64,000 nt of DNA from a virus: positions 1 to 64,000 of IMG/VR virus record IMGVR_UViG_3300032235_001069, one strand, 5' to 3'. This document shows positions 33,777 to 41,080 of this stretch, one piece after another. Within the stretch, counting starts at the first letter, position 1; each line of letters begins with the position of its first letter. The translations under genes were made by a program, and so were the position numbers. The notes beneath the pieces were generated by a model. It was not told where the DNA came from, did no database searches, and saw nothing but the letters and a program-made list of their open reading frames with translations.

Positions 33777-33980
33777 ATGAAAGCAATAGTATGGCTATCT
33801 CAACACAGTGATCAAATTATTGAAGCTCTTACAGCAATTGTAACTGGAGCATCAGCATTAGCCGCCTTAACGCCAACTCCCAAAGACGATACCTTTTTAG
33901 GAAAAGCTTATAAAATCATAGATTGGTTAGCATTAAATGTAGGCAAAGCTAAAGAAACAGGAAAAGAAGAAAAAAAATAA
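33777..33980 (+). CDS. Candidate holin
   Basis: 67 residues. One hydrophobic segment (IIEALTAIVTGASALAALTPT) precedes an amphipathic middle and a lysine-rich tail (KAKETGKEEKK), the size and charge pattern of a small holin. Small proteins with xALTAxVTxASALAALTPTPKDD near spanin genes are common in phages. It is the last gene before a strong terminator, after spanins and thyX. The endolysin is about 7 kb upstream. Confidence 0.5.
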   Translation: MKAIVWLSQHSDQIIEALTAIVTGASALAALTPTPKDDTFLGKAYKIIDWLALNVGKAKETGKEEKK

Positions 33981-33998
33981 TATTAAATATTCATGCGA

Positions 33999-34028
33999 CC
34001 CCGATTCGAAAGAATCGGGGTTTTTTTT
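33999..34028 (+). terminator. Rho-independent terminator
   Basis: A 9 bp stem CCCCGATTC/GAATCGGGG with a GAAA loop, followed by TTTTTTTT. It ends the plus-strand transcript after the candidate holin. Confidence 0.95.
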
Positions 34029-34043
34029 GTGTAATTTAATTTG

Positions 34044-34634
34044 ATGAAGAAAATAATATTCATTGCTTCAATTTACTTTTTAATTCTAGCGGCGAAAGTT
34101 ATTTGTAGCGAAGACGAATCATTTTCAATACGTAGGGCATACATTGATGTCATTGGAGTAGTTCCAACTGCAGAAGAAATTGATTGGTATTGCGTATATA
34201 ACAAAAATAGCTATGAAATGGCAGTAGATTGGTTGTTAAAACATCCTAATTACAGTTGGAATGATATAAGCAAACAAGACGCAAGAAAAATTCTTCTTTC
34301 AAGTGAGTATAAAAACTTTAGAAAAATGCCATTATCAAAAGATAAATTAAATAAAATTATACTTTATCTCGCTGGAAGCTCTGAAGAGATTACGGACGAA
34401 TCTATTAAAAAAGCTTCAATCAAATTCATTAAAGATGCCAGAATGAGTTCAGATAATGATATGGAAGCAATTGATCATATTACATATAGATTAATGTCAA
34501 GAGTGACCAACATAGAAGAAGCGAACTATTTATCAAAATTTCTTAAAGAAAAATTAAAAATAAAATCAGAAGAAGAAGCTTGGATAGATTTATTTGATCA
34601 AATTTTACACCTTCAGGATGTAAGGAATAGATAA
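34044..34634 (+). CDS. Secreted DUF1549-like protein
   Basis: A 196-residue protein from ATG 34044. The signal peptide is KKIIFIASIYFLILAAKVICS (residues 2-22). Next comes FSIRRAYIDVIGVVPTAEE followed by IDWYC, which matches the DUF1549 core (RRxYLDLxGxxPTxEE) found in large secreted proteins of Planctomycetota and Verrucomicrobiota. The rest is charged and helical, with no cytochrome motif. It is first after the terminator and is probably host-derived. It may act in the periplasm during lysis or on host surface proteins. Confidence 0.6.
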   Translation: MKKIIFIASIYFLILAAKVICSEDESFSIRRAYIDVIGVVPTAEEIDWYCVYNKNSYEMAVDWLLKHPNYSWNDISKQDARKILLSSEYKNFRKMPLSKDKLNKIILYLAGSSEEITDESIKKASIKFIKDARMSSDNDMEAIDHITYRLMSRVTNIEEANYLSKFLKEKLKIKSEEEAWIDLFDQILHLQDVRNR

Positions 34635-34635
34635 T

Positions 34636-35118
34636 ATGAGCCTTATAGAACAGCTTTATGACGACGAATCAGTTAAATTAATTCGTTCAATTTATAAAGA
34701 CGATCCTTCTTCAAGAGATATTTTGTTTCAATCATTTGGACAAAAAATTATAGAAAAACAAGAAACTTTCATTAATTCAAAGCCATTAGATATATTAAGT
34801 TTGATATGCATGACAGCATCTTTTGCGGATTCAAAAGAAGAATGTCAAGAAGTCGCAATGATATTTTTTAATAGATTAAAAGATGAAAATCCACTTCCAT
34901 ATATAACGGATGATCATGGATTTCTACTTGCTCAAAAAACTCTAGTCGCACTATCTCTTTACCATAAAGCAATGGAAAAAAGATGGAAATATCATGGTGC
35001 GCCATCTCCAGACTATTATAGAAGAGTATCGAAACTTGTTTTTGAAAAAAATGGCAAAAATTCTATTGCAAATCATCATGAAATGTGGGAGAATTTTTTC
35101 TCTGAAATATTTTTATGA
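34636..35118 (+). CDS. Unknown helical protein
   Basis: A 160-residue, mostly helical protein (MSLIEQLYDDESVKLIRSIY...) with no signal peptide or known motif. It starts one base after the previous stop (TAATATG) and overlaps the kinase-like gene by four bases. It likely shares a function with these neighbours, which cannot be named. Confidence 0.55.
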   Translation: MSLIEQLYDDESVKLIRSIYKDDPSSRDILFQSFGQKIIEKQETFINSKPLDILSLICMTASFADSKEECQEVAMIFFNRLKDENPLPYITDDHGFLLAQKTLVALSLYHKAMEKRWKYHGAPSPDYYRRVSKLVFEKNGKNSIANHHEMWENFFSEIFL

Positions 35119-35576
35119 TTTTTAAAAAGGGTATTGCTACAATATCAGTCGAAAAAGAAGGAGATTTTGTAAAAAAAGTATTTCAAACGCAGAACAAATA
35201 TAAAAAAGAAAGAGATTTTTATCTTTTTACTGGACATTTATTGGATTTTGTGCCGAAACTTCATAAATTTGAAGATAAAACCAAAACAATCTGGACTGAA
35301 TATTGCGGTCAATCTTTAAATTTAAAATATATATCCAAAGATCGCTACAAATTTAAACCAGAAATAAGAAAAATGGTTAAGCTTTTAAGTGATTTAAACT
35401 TATATCACAACGACATAAGATGGAAAAATATTGTAGAAAATGATAGTGGTCAGCTTTTTTTGATTGACTTTGAGGTCATTTCAAATGAGAATAGGGAAAG
35501 AGATCCAGAAAATATCCTTACAGAAAAATATGAAAAAAGTACCAACAATTCACGAACTAAGAAAAGCGGGCTATAA
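35115..35576 (+). CDS. Protein-kinase-fold protein, reduced
   Basis: A 153-residue protein with the catalytic half of a kinase fold: LYHNDIRWKNIV (HxD...N, as the HRD/N loop) and LFLIDFE (as the DFG/DFD metal-binding site). A strand with Lys (VEKEGDFVKKVF) could supply the ATP lysine. It is shorter than Ser/Thr kinases and closest to phage mini-kinases or RIO/APH-type folds. It overlaps the next gene by 47 bp. It may phosphorylate a host protein; activity cannot be assured. Confidence 0.6.
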   Translation: MIFKKGIATISVEKEGDFVKKVFQTQNKYKKERDFYLFTGHLLDFVPKLHKFEDKTKTIWTEYCGQSLNLKYISKDRYKFKPEIRKMVKLLSDLNLYHNDIRWKNIVENDSGQLFLIDFEVISNENRERDPENILTEKYEKSTNNSRTKKSGL

Positions 35577-35916
35577 AGTAAGAGTGACTCACATCAGAAA
35601 ATTCTTTCGTTTTGATCCTCAGACTGGTAAAAAGCGTACATTTTGGGCAGCTTTTCATGCTAAAAAGCATGCTCCTCTTGCAAAGCCAGAAGATATTAAA
35701 GAGTGCGAAGAATTCTTTATTGATTGTAAGGGTGGAGAAACCGTAATTGATCTAACTTCTCCAGATGGCAAGATGACTACAAAGGGAACTTCAATCTGCT
35801 CTGAAGATGATGCATATGTTAAGAGAAAAGGTATTAGAAGAGCATTGGGCCATGCAGTAAGCGCAATGGATAAACAAAAAGACGTTTACTTCTCTTTAAG
35901 GAAGATCTTTTCTTAA
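35530..35916 (+). CDS. Conserved small basic phage protein
   Basis: 129 residues from ATG 35530 (MKKVPTIHELRKAGYKVRV). The sequence is basic, with THIRKFFRFDPQTGKKRTFWAAF and a KRKGIRRALGHAVSAM helix. It resembles a conserved phage protein that starts VPTIHELRKxGxKVRVxHxR. No signal peptide or enzyme motif is seen. A nucleic-acid-binding role would fit the charge but is not shown. Confidence 0.6.
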   Translation: MKKVPTIHELRKAGYKVRVTHIRKFFRFDPQTGKKRTFWAAFHAKKHAPLAKPEDIKECEEFFIDCKGGETVIDLTSPDGKMTTKGTSICSEDDAYVKRKGIRRALGHAVSAMDKQKDVYFSLRKIFS

Positions 35917-35917
35917 G

Positions 35918-36076
35918 ATGAAGGTTTTTTGTTTATTTTTCTATTATTTAGGCGATATATGCTCTCGATTGGGCGCATATGATTTATATGATTTTTTTAT
36001 GAGATTATCTATAGACATCTCAGATAAAAATGACTTAAATATATGGAAAATTGTTGACAAGAGTGACAAAGATTAA
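35918..36076 (+). CDS. Small hydrophobic protein
   Basis: 52 residues (MKVFCLFFYYLGDICSRLGAY...). The N-terminal part is aromatic and hydrophobic (VFCLFFYYLGDICSRL), then DLYDFFMRLSIDISDKND. Short YYLGDxxSRL-type proteins occur in many phages with unknown role. Its stop overlaps the end of the convergent GIY-YIG gene by four bases. Confidence 0.5.
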   Translation: MKVFCLFFYYLGDICSRLGAYDLYDFFMRLSIDISDKNDLNIWKIVDKSDKD

Positions 36077-36912
36077 TCTTTGTTTAAATATTTAAAAAAA
36101 TAACCCTTTACTGAAGATTTTCTTTCTTTAGACAAACTTCTTGAAATTATTGAACTGTCAACTTTAAGTTCTCTCGCGGCAGTAGCTATTGAACTATAAA
36201 TAATTCCATCAGATCTTTGTATAGATTGTCCTTTGTTAAATTTTGCTTTTGATAGATTTTTAATATGCTCTTGTGTAAATTTTTTATCAATTTTTCCTAA
36301 AGAAATTTTATCTTTAGTTTGTTGAGTTCTTGTTTTACCTAAATTTTTATTTTTTCGATAAACTACATTTAAGTATTTTTCCTTAAAAAAGGAAAAGCAA
36401 AAATCTTTTTTTAAAAACCATAATCTATCTTGAGATTTTGACATTTTTTTAAAAGTAGAAGTGTATTGAGGATGGAAACCTTCTTCTATTGGTTGGGAAG
36501 AAAAATCATAATGCTTAACTTCTCCAGTAATTAAATTGTACGAAATAATTTTTTTTCTGTTATTACTTTTGCATCCCTTATTATGAGGCTGCTTTTTATA
36601 CCAATAATGATTTTTGCCATATAAAACAGCATGAGCGTCTGGTCTTGAATTAAATCCATTTTTATATGCATTTAAAAAATTTATCCAATACTGCTCTCTT
36701 TCAATTAAATTTTCTTTTATATCTTCTTCTAAAATTATGAAACTAAAATTATTTTCGCCATACTTAATCCAAGACCTTTGCAACTTTTTTGAATGATGCT
36801 TTCCCCTTTTTAAATCATTTAAATGCCTACTCTTTCTTTTTTGAAAATTATTTGTAGATCCTACATACATTTTCATTGACAATATACACTTTATTGCGTA
36901 AATTAAACCCAT
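36073..36912 (-). CDS. GIY-YIG homing endonuclease
   Basis: A 279-residue protein from the ATG at 36912 (MGLIYAIKCILSMKMYVGST). It has the GIY-YIG domain (GLIYAIKC...MYVGSTNNFQKRKSRHLNDL, catalytic Arg and Glu in EREQYWINF), a lysine-rich linker and a C-terminal NUMOD-type DNA-binding helix (SIATAARELKVDSSIISRSL). It is the only minus-strand gene in 29.8-54 kb, inserted between plus-strand genes. No intron flanks it, so it is free-standing and probably mobile. Confidence 0.9.
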   Translation of the reverse strand: MGLIYAIKCILSMKMYVGSTNNFQKRKSRHLNDLKRGKHHSKKLQRSWIKYGENNFSFIILEEDIKENLIEREQYWINFLNAYKNGFNSRPDAHAVLYGKNHYWYKKQPHNKGCKSNNRKKIISYNLITGEVKHYDFSSQPIEEGFHPQYTSTFKKMSKSQDRLWFLKKDFCFSFFKEKYLNVVYRKNKNLGKTRTQQTKDKISLGKIDKKFTQEHIKNLSKAKFNKGQSIQRSDGIIYSSIATAARELKVDSSIISRSLSKERKSSVKGYFFKYLNKD

Positions 36913-36946
36913 ATTAGTTCTTACACTCAAAATTAATCTTATTGTC

Positions 36947-37465
36947 ATGAATATATTTGTATTAGATTCTTGTCCCAAAAAAGCAGCAGAGTATAATTGC
37001 GACAAACATTTATCAAAAATTGTCGTAGAAATTTCTCAAATGGCCGCCAATTGTTTCGATGTCAATATACTTAAATCTGCTCCACCTAATATGCTTGGCC
37101 AACCTCGCAAGCATTCTTATTTCAATCATCCTGTATCTAAGTGGATGCGGGAAACAATCGGCAACCTTCTTTGGTCTATCGACCATGCTTTCGCTCTTGA
37201 GCGGGAGCGTATTTATCGCGGATACAATCCACACTTTTCAATACGGTTTATCAATTGGGTTGCTGAGAACTTTGACAAGTCAGTAGTTCCATATGGCGAT
37301 CAAACAGAATTTGCTGTAGCTATTGCGCCTACAATGCAATGCCGTCAACATCCGTCATTCAATGACGCAAATTCAGTTGACAAATATCGTTTGTATTATC
37401 AATATGATAAACCTTTTGTCACTTGGACAAAACGCAACAAACCTGACTGGTTCACAATCTTATAA
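36947..37465 (+). CDS. Conserved phage protein (MNIFVLDxxPxxAAEYxxD)
   Basis: A 172-residue protein starting MNIFVLDSCPKKAAEYNCDKHLSK. This N-terminus, with KIVVEISQMAA and SYFNHPVSKWM following, is typical of a conserved phage group that shares its start with the Pyr_excise family (pyrimidine-dimer glycosylases), though no glycosylase activity is known for it. It diverges from the GIY-YIG gene across 34 bp and is followed closely by the nucleotidyltransferase gene. Confidence 0.6.
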   Translation: MNIFVLDSCPKKAAEYNCDKHLSKIVVEISQMAANCFDVNILKSAPPNMLGQPRKHSYFNHPVSKWMRETIGNLLWSIDHAFALERERIYRGYNPHFSIRFINWVAENFDKSVVPYGDQTEFAVAIAPTMQCRQHPSFNDANSVDKYRLYYQYDKPFVTWTKRNKPDWFTIL

Positions 37466-37466
37466 T

Positions 37467-37901
37467 ATGAAAAAAATAGTAATCGCAACTGGTGGATTCG
37501 ATCCAATTCATTCTGGTCATATCGCTTATTTGAATGAAGCGAAAAAACTAGGTGATTTTTTGGTGGTTGGACTCAATAGTGATGAATGGTTAAAAAGAAA
37601 AAAAGGTAAGTTTTTCTTGTCATTAAATGAAAGATATTGTATTTTGTCCAATTTGAAAATGGTAGATTTTGCAATAAATTTTGACGACTCCGACAATTCT
37701 GCTAAAAATGCAATTATAAAAATTAGATCAGCTTACCCTGACGATAAAATTATTTTTGCAAATGGAGGAGATAGAACATCCGAAAACATTCCTGAAATGT
37801 CATTAAATGACGATAATCTAGAATTTGTTTTTGGAGTTGGAGGAAATTTTAAAATGAATTCAAGTTCTTGGATCTTAAACAAATGGAATGAAAAAAATTA
37901 A
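37467..37901 (+). CDS. Cytidylyltransferase-like nucleotidyltransferase
   Basis: 144 residues from ATG 37467. TGGFDPIHSGHIAYL contains HxGH, the active-site motif of nucleotidyltransferases such as TagD, CoaD and the HldE/RfaE domain. LVVGLNSDEWLKRKKG and FANGGDRTSENIPE supply the other conserved positions. In HldE this activity makes ADP-heptose, the donor for GT9 heptosyltransferases, and a GT9-like enzyme is encoded at 10 kb, so a joint glycan pathway is possible. It starts one base after the previous stop. Confidence 0.8.
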   Translation: MKKIVIATGGFDPIHSGHIAYLNEAKKLGDFLVVGLNSDEWLKRKKGKFFLSLNERYCILSNLKMVDFAINFDDSDNSAKNAIIKIRSAYPDDKIIFANGGDRTSENIPEMSLNDDNLEFVFGVGGNFKMNSSSWILNKWNEKN

Positions 37902-37909
37902 ATTTTGAA

Positions 37910-37937
37910 TTGATTTTTTTGTAATTCCAATTATTCT
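37910..37937 (+). promoter_or_regulatory. Promoter for the 37944 gene, leaderless type
   Basis: TTGATT (37910-37915), 16 bp, TATTCT (37932-37937), then 6 bp to the ATG at 37944. Confidence 0.5.
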
Positions 37938-37943
37938 TTTCAA

Positions 37944-38207
37944 ATGCGCGAAAACATTATAGAAATTTCAAAAGATAAATTTGATGAGTTCTTTAAAGAA
38001 ATTTATCCCAAGCATCACAATATTGAAAGTCAAAATGTTAGCGAGATCCATCGACTATCGGCATTTGAAAAAAATTACGTAAACCAAATTTTTGAATTAA
38101 ATTATGGTTTTAATTATGCTGGAATTTCAATAGATAGATCAAATTATAATTTACTCTTAGTTGACAAAAAGTTATTTTCAGTAGCAAGAATCAAATACGG
38201 TATATGA
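37944..38207 (+). CDS. Small protein with C-terminal IKYGI motif
   Basis: An 87-residue acidic helical protein that ends LLLVDKKLFSVARIKYGI. Two other small proteins here (46782-47087 and 53397-53666) end with the same DKK/NKK...IKYGI pattern. It has its own promoter and overlaps the next gene by four bases. No function is known. Confidence 0.55.
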   Translation: MRENIIEISKDKFDEFFKEIYPKHHNIESQNVSEIHRLSAFEKNYVNQIFELNYGFNYAGISIDRSNYNLLLVDKKLFSVARIKYGI

Positions 38208-38623
38208 TAAAATACATTATATTAACTTCGCTACTGTTGTCACCACCTAAAGCTGAAGGTGGTGTTCGCATTCAAAGCTTGGAGATCAATCAGCAAAAGA
38301 TTATTAGCAATAATCTTGGAATTCTGCAGCCAAGTTTAATTATTTCTTTAAATGTTGGTGATTCAATTAAATTCTATTTTCCAGATGGAACTTTTGAAAC
38401 TGGAATAGTAAAATCAAGAAAGGAAGAAAAAGATTGCATCAGAGTATTTGGTTGCATCTTAAATAAAAAAGATTCTGGTTTTGGTTTTGGCTTAACCCCA
38501 AATGCTTTTGGGGGCGCTCTCGTTTATAGAGATACGGAAAAAAATAAAATTTACGAAGCAAAATTTGACGACTTGCTAGGTGGATTTATTTTTCGTTTAA
38601 AAGTGCCAAGCGTTGAACTTTAA
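38204..38623 (+). CDS. Secreted protein
   Basis: 139 residues. A short signal sequence (IKYIILTSLLLSPPKAEGG) is followed by a beta-rich domain with VGDSIKFYFPDGTFETGIVKS and FGFGLTPNAFGGALVYRD. The latter resembles the propeptide or inhibitor-like strands seen in some secreted peptidases of PVC-group bacteria. No catalytic motif is visible. It would act in the periplasm or outside; possibly host-derived. Confidence 0.5.
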   Translation: MIKYIILTSLLLSPPKAEGGVRIQSLEINQQKIISNNLGILQPSLIISLNVGDSIKFYFPDGTFETGIVKSRKEEKDCIRVFGCILNKKDSGFGFGLTPNAFGGALVYRDTEKNKIYEAKFDDLLGGFIFRLKVPSVEL

Positions 38624-38916
38624 TGATGGAAGTCAAAATTGATTCTCTTGTTTATCAAGATTTTGTCTATCATTGGATAAAAAAAGTTAAAAAAAAGAAT
38701 CCAGATAGATTGCCAGAAGATAAGTTGGATTTACTCTACGTAGACTTTGACAGAGTAAATGGCTTAAAACACAAAGAAAGACTTTATACCAATAAATATT
38801 CTCCAGAAGATATTTTTGAAATTGTTGATAATGGAAAATATTTATTTTTCAAATTGAAAAACAACCTTGACAGTTCCGAGTTTGATGATAGTATCGAGGA
38901 AATCTATGAAAACTAA
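38623..38916 (+). CDS. Unknown small acidic protein
   Basis: 97 residues (MMEVKIDSLVYQDFVYHWIKK...), with the acidic tail DSSEFDDSIEEIYEN. There is a second ATG at 38626. It overlaps the sigma-factor gene by 11 bp. No family is recognised. Confidence 0.5.
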   Translation: MMEVKIDSLVYQDFVYHWIKKVKKKNPDRLPEDKLDLLYVDFDRVNGLKHKERLYTNKYSPEDIFEIVDNGKYLFFKLKNNLDSSEFDDSIEEIYEN

Positions 38917-39460
38917 ATGCCTAAACGAAGAAGAAATTGCAGTTTTATTCACAGAATATTTTTGCGAACTTAAAAAATATGTTTTAAATTTTACTAGTTG
39001 TGTTGATTTTGCTGAAGATTCAGCGCAATTGAGCTTCATGAAGCTTTGTAAAAGCAAGCCATTTTTTGAAGATCAAGAATCCGCAAAACATTGGCTGAAA
39101 AAAGTTGCAAGAAATTCCCTTTTTACTTTGCATAAAAAGAATAAGAAATATATCTTTATTGATCCTCAAGAAAGTAATTCTGAAATTCAAAATCTTGAAC
39201 CAATGCTTGATATTGTCAGCGGCTTTGAAAGCCTAGCTTCTTCAGAAGAAGAAGTTTCATGCAAAACAACTTTAGTTAGTTTAATGAACAAGCTAACCAA
39301 AAAACAAAAGGAAGTTTTGCGACTTAGATATTTTGAAAATCTTACTTACGAACAAATTGCACAAAAAACAAAAAATAAAGTTACAAATGTCGGCTTTCTC
39401 CTTAATGAAGGAAAAAGAAATTTAAGAAAATTCTGGGATAGTTACGCAAAAGCTCACTAA
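38906..39460 (+). CDS. ECF-type RNA polymerase sigma factor
   Basis: 184 residues from ATG 38906 (MKTKCLNEEEIAVLFTEYF). Region 2 is AEDSAQLSFMKLCKSKPFF (the -10 recognition helix) with WLKKVARNSLFTLHKKNKKY. Region 4 is LTKKQKEVLRLRYFENLTYE followed by QIAQKTKNKVTNV (helix-turn-helix for -35). It is the size of an ECF factor. It probably redirects host polymerase to a set of phage promoters, perhaps late genes. No anti-sigma gene is evident nearby. Confidence 0.8.
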   Translation: MKTKCLNEEEIAVLFTEYFCELKKYVLNFTSCVDFAEDSAQLSFMKLCKSKPFFEDQESAKHWLKKVARNSLFTLHKKNKKYIFIDPQESNSEIQNLEPMLDIVSGFESLASSEEEVSCKTTLVSLMNKLTKKQKEVLRLRYFENLTYEQIAQKTKNKVTNVGFLLNEGKRNLRKFWDSYAKAH

Positions 39461-39467
39461 TTATATT

Positions 39468-39815
39468 ATGATGATCAGCTCTCAAAAAATTAAAGACGTT
39501 TTAATGACTTCGTTTGCAGTCTTATCGGTTGCAGCGGTTTCAGTTTGTTATGATTCTTATTTAACTGACAAAGAATGGAAGCAGATGCTTCTAAAAGAAG
39601 GGTATGCAGAGTACGATTCTAAAACTGGAGATTGGAAATTAAGCAAACCAGAAATTGTAATGTTTAATCTTAATGATCTGGAGAGTAAGGGTCAAAAGAT
39701 GCAGCTCAAAATTGATGATTATTTAAAAGCTCTTGAAACAGAAGTGGATAAATTTCAGAAGCAATCAGAAGCCATTATCGAAGGTGTAAAAGCCTCTAAT
39801 GGAAAAAAGAATTAA
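39468..39815 (+). CDS. Small membrane-anchored helical protein
   Basis: 115 residues. An N-terminal span (VLMTSFAVLSVAAVSVCY) is followed by a coiled-coil-like stretch (LKIDDYLKALETEVDKFQKQ). It resembles an i-spanin in plan but has no embedded lipoprotein. It lies seven bases after the sigma factor gene. Function unknown. Confidence 0.5.
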   Translation: MMISSQKIKDVLMTSFAVLSVAAVSVCYDSYLTDKEWKQMLLKEGYAEYDSKTGDWKLSKPEIVMFNLNDLESKGQKMQLKIDDYLKALETEVDKFQKQSEAIIEGVKASNGKKN

Positions 39816-39948
39816 AATTAATTTTAATAATTCGACTCAACTTTGGACTGCTGAAACTGAAAGTGGAATTTTTATCGGAAGAGCGAAAGATAAAGAAAGT
39901 TTGTATGAACAAATTTTCCTTTATTTCAGAATAAATATTCACTTTTAA
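39799..39948 (+). CDS. Small protein, 49 residues
   Basis: The frame from ATG 39799 gives MEKRIKINFNNSTQLWTAET then ESGIFIGRAKDKESLYEQIF. It overlaps the previous gene by 17 bp and ends just before the promoter of the MoxR gene. It is too short for a family call. Confidence 0.4.
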   Translation: MEKRIKINFNNSTQLWTAETESGIFIGRAKDKESLYEQIFLYFRINIHF

Positions 39949-39950
39949 TC

Positions 39951-39978
39951 TTGACAAAATATATAAATCTGCTAAATT
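39951..39978 (+). promoter_or_regulatory. Promoter for the MoxR-like gene, leaderless type
   Basis: A consensus TTGACA (39951-39956), 16 bp, TAAATT (39973-39978), then exactly 6 bp to the ATG at 39985. No Shine-Dalgarno site fits in the remaining gap. Confidence 0.65.
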
Positions 39979-39984
39979 CTCATC

Positions 39985-41079
39985 ATGAGTACTGATAAAA
40001 AAATTGACGTAACAAAAACTACACAAAGCAATGCCCTTGGACCATCTGCAATTAAATCTGCCATCAAGACTCTATTGAAGGCCAGAGAAGTTCCTATGAT
40101 TTGGGGACCTCCAGGTGTCGGCAAATCAGATCTCTGTTTTGAAATTGGCAAAGAAACAAATCGGAAAGTTCTCGATATTCGTCTTGCGCTTTGGGAACCA
40201 ACTGATGTTCGCGGGATTCCATTTTACGATCCAGAGTCTAAAACAATGAAGTGGGCTCCGCCTTCTGAGCTACCACAAGGTAAAAAAGATAATCCTATTA
40301 TTTTATTTGACGAACTTCCTTCTGCAGCACCCACTGTTCAAGTTGGGGCGTATCAGATTACTCTAAATCGCAGAATTGGCGAGTATGTACTTCCCGAAGG
40401 CGCAGATATGATTTGTGCTGGTAATCGCGAAAATGATCGTGGTGTTACTTACAAAATGCCAATGCCTTTGGCCAATCGCTTGATTCATCTTCAGATGAAA
40501 GCAGATTTTAATGATTGGTTTCAATGGGCAATTAATAATGATGTACATAATGACGTAGTTTCATTTTTAACTTGGTCCAAAAAAGATCTTTTTGATTTTG
40601 ATCCAAAGTCTTCGTCAATGGCTTTTGCAACTCCTCGTTCTTGGGAAAAGGCATCTAACATTCTAAAGCATGTAACTAATGAATCTGAAAATTTAGTTAC
40701 CTCCTTGATGGGGGGAGCGATTGGCGATGGCTTGGCAATTAGTTTCATGACCTACAGGAAGCTCGCAAGTAAGCTTCCTAAGACAGATGAAATTTTAGAT
40801 GGTTCGCTTAAGAAACTTAAGAACTCAAAAGACATTTCAATTCTTTACGCAGTTTGCATCAATTGCTGTTCAGAACTAAGAGAAAGAATTGGTCAGAAAA
40901 ATTGGCTAGAACAAGTAGATAATTATTTTCAGTTTGCTCTTGACAATTTCATGCAGGAGATGATAGTTGTAGCAGTCAAGTTCGCATTGAGAAATTACGA
41001 ACTGCCAATCGATCCATGCAAGCTTAAAACATACAACGCTTTCATGGAAAAAGTGGAGAAACATCTCTTTTCTAATTAA
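39985..41079 (+). CDS. MoxR-family AAA+ ATPase
   Basis: A 364-residue protein. Walker A is MIWGPPGVGKSD, the MoxR segment DIRLALWEPTDVRGIPFYDP is clear, Walker B is IILFDELPSA and the sensor region is GNRENDRG with NRLIHL. MoxR ATPases work with a VWA-domain partner to remodel or mature protein complexes, and that partner is the next gene, one base away. It has its own strong promoter. The likely target is a phage or host complex; no metal-centre enzyme is encoded here. Confidence 0.85.
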   Translation: MSTDKKIDVTKTTQSNALGPSAIKSAIKTLLKAREVPMIWGPPGVGKSDLCFEIGKETNRKVLDIRLALWEPTDVRGIPFYDPESKTMKWAPPSELPQGKKDNPIILFDELPSAAPTVQVGAYQITLNRRIGEYVLPEGADMICAGNRENDRGVTYKMPMPLANRLIHLQMKADFNDWFQWAINNDVHNDVVSFLTWSKKDLFDFDPKSSSMAFATPRSWEKASNILKHVTNESENLVTSLMGGAIGDGLAISFMTYRKLASKLPKTDEILDGSLKKLKNSKDISILYAVCINCCSELRERIGQKNWLEQVDNYFQFALDNFMQEMIVVAVKFALRNYELPIDPCKLKTYNAFMEKVEKHLFSN

Positions 41080-41080
41080 T

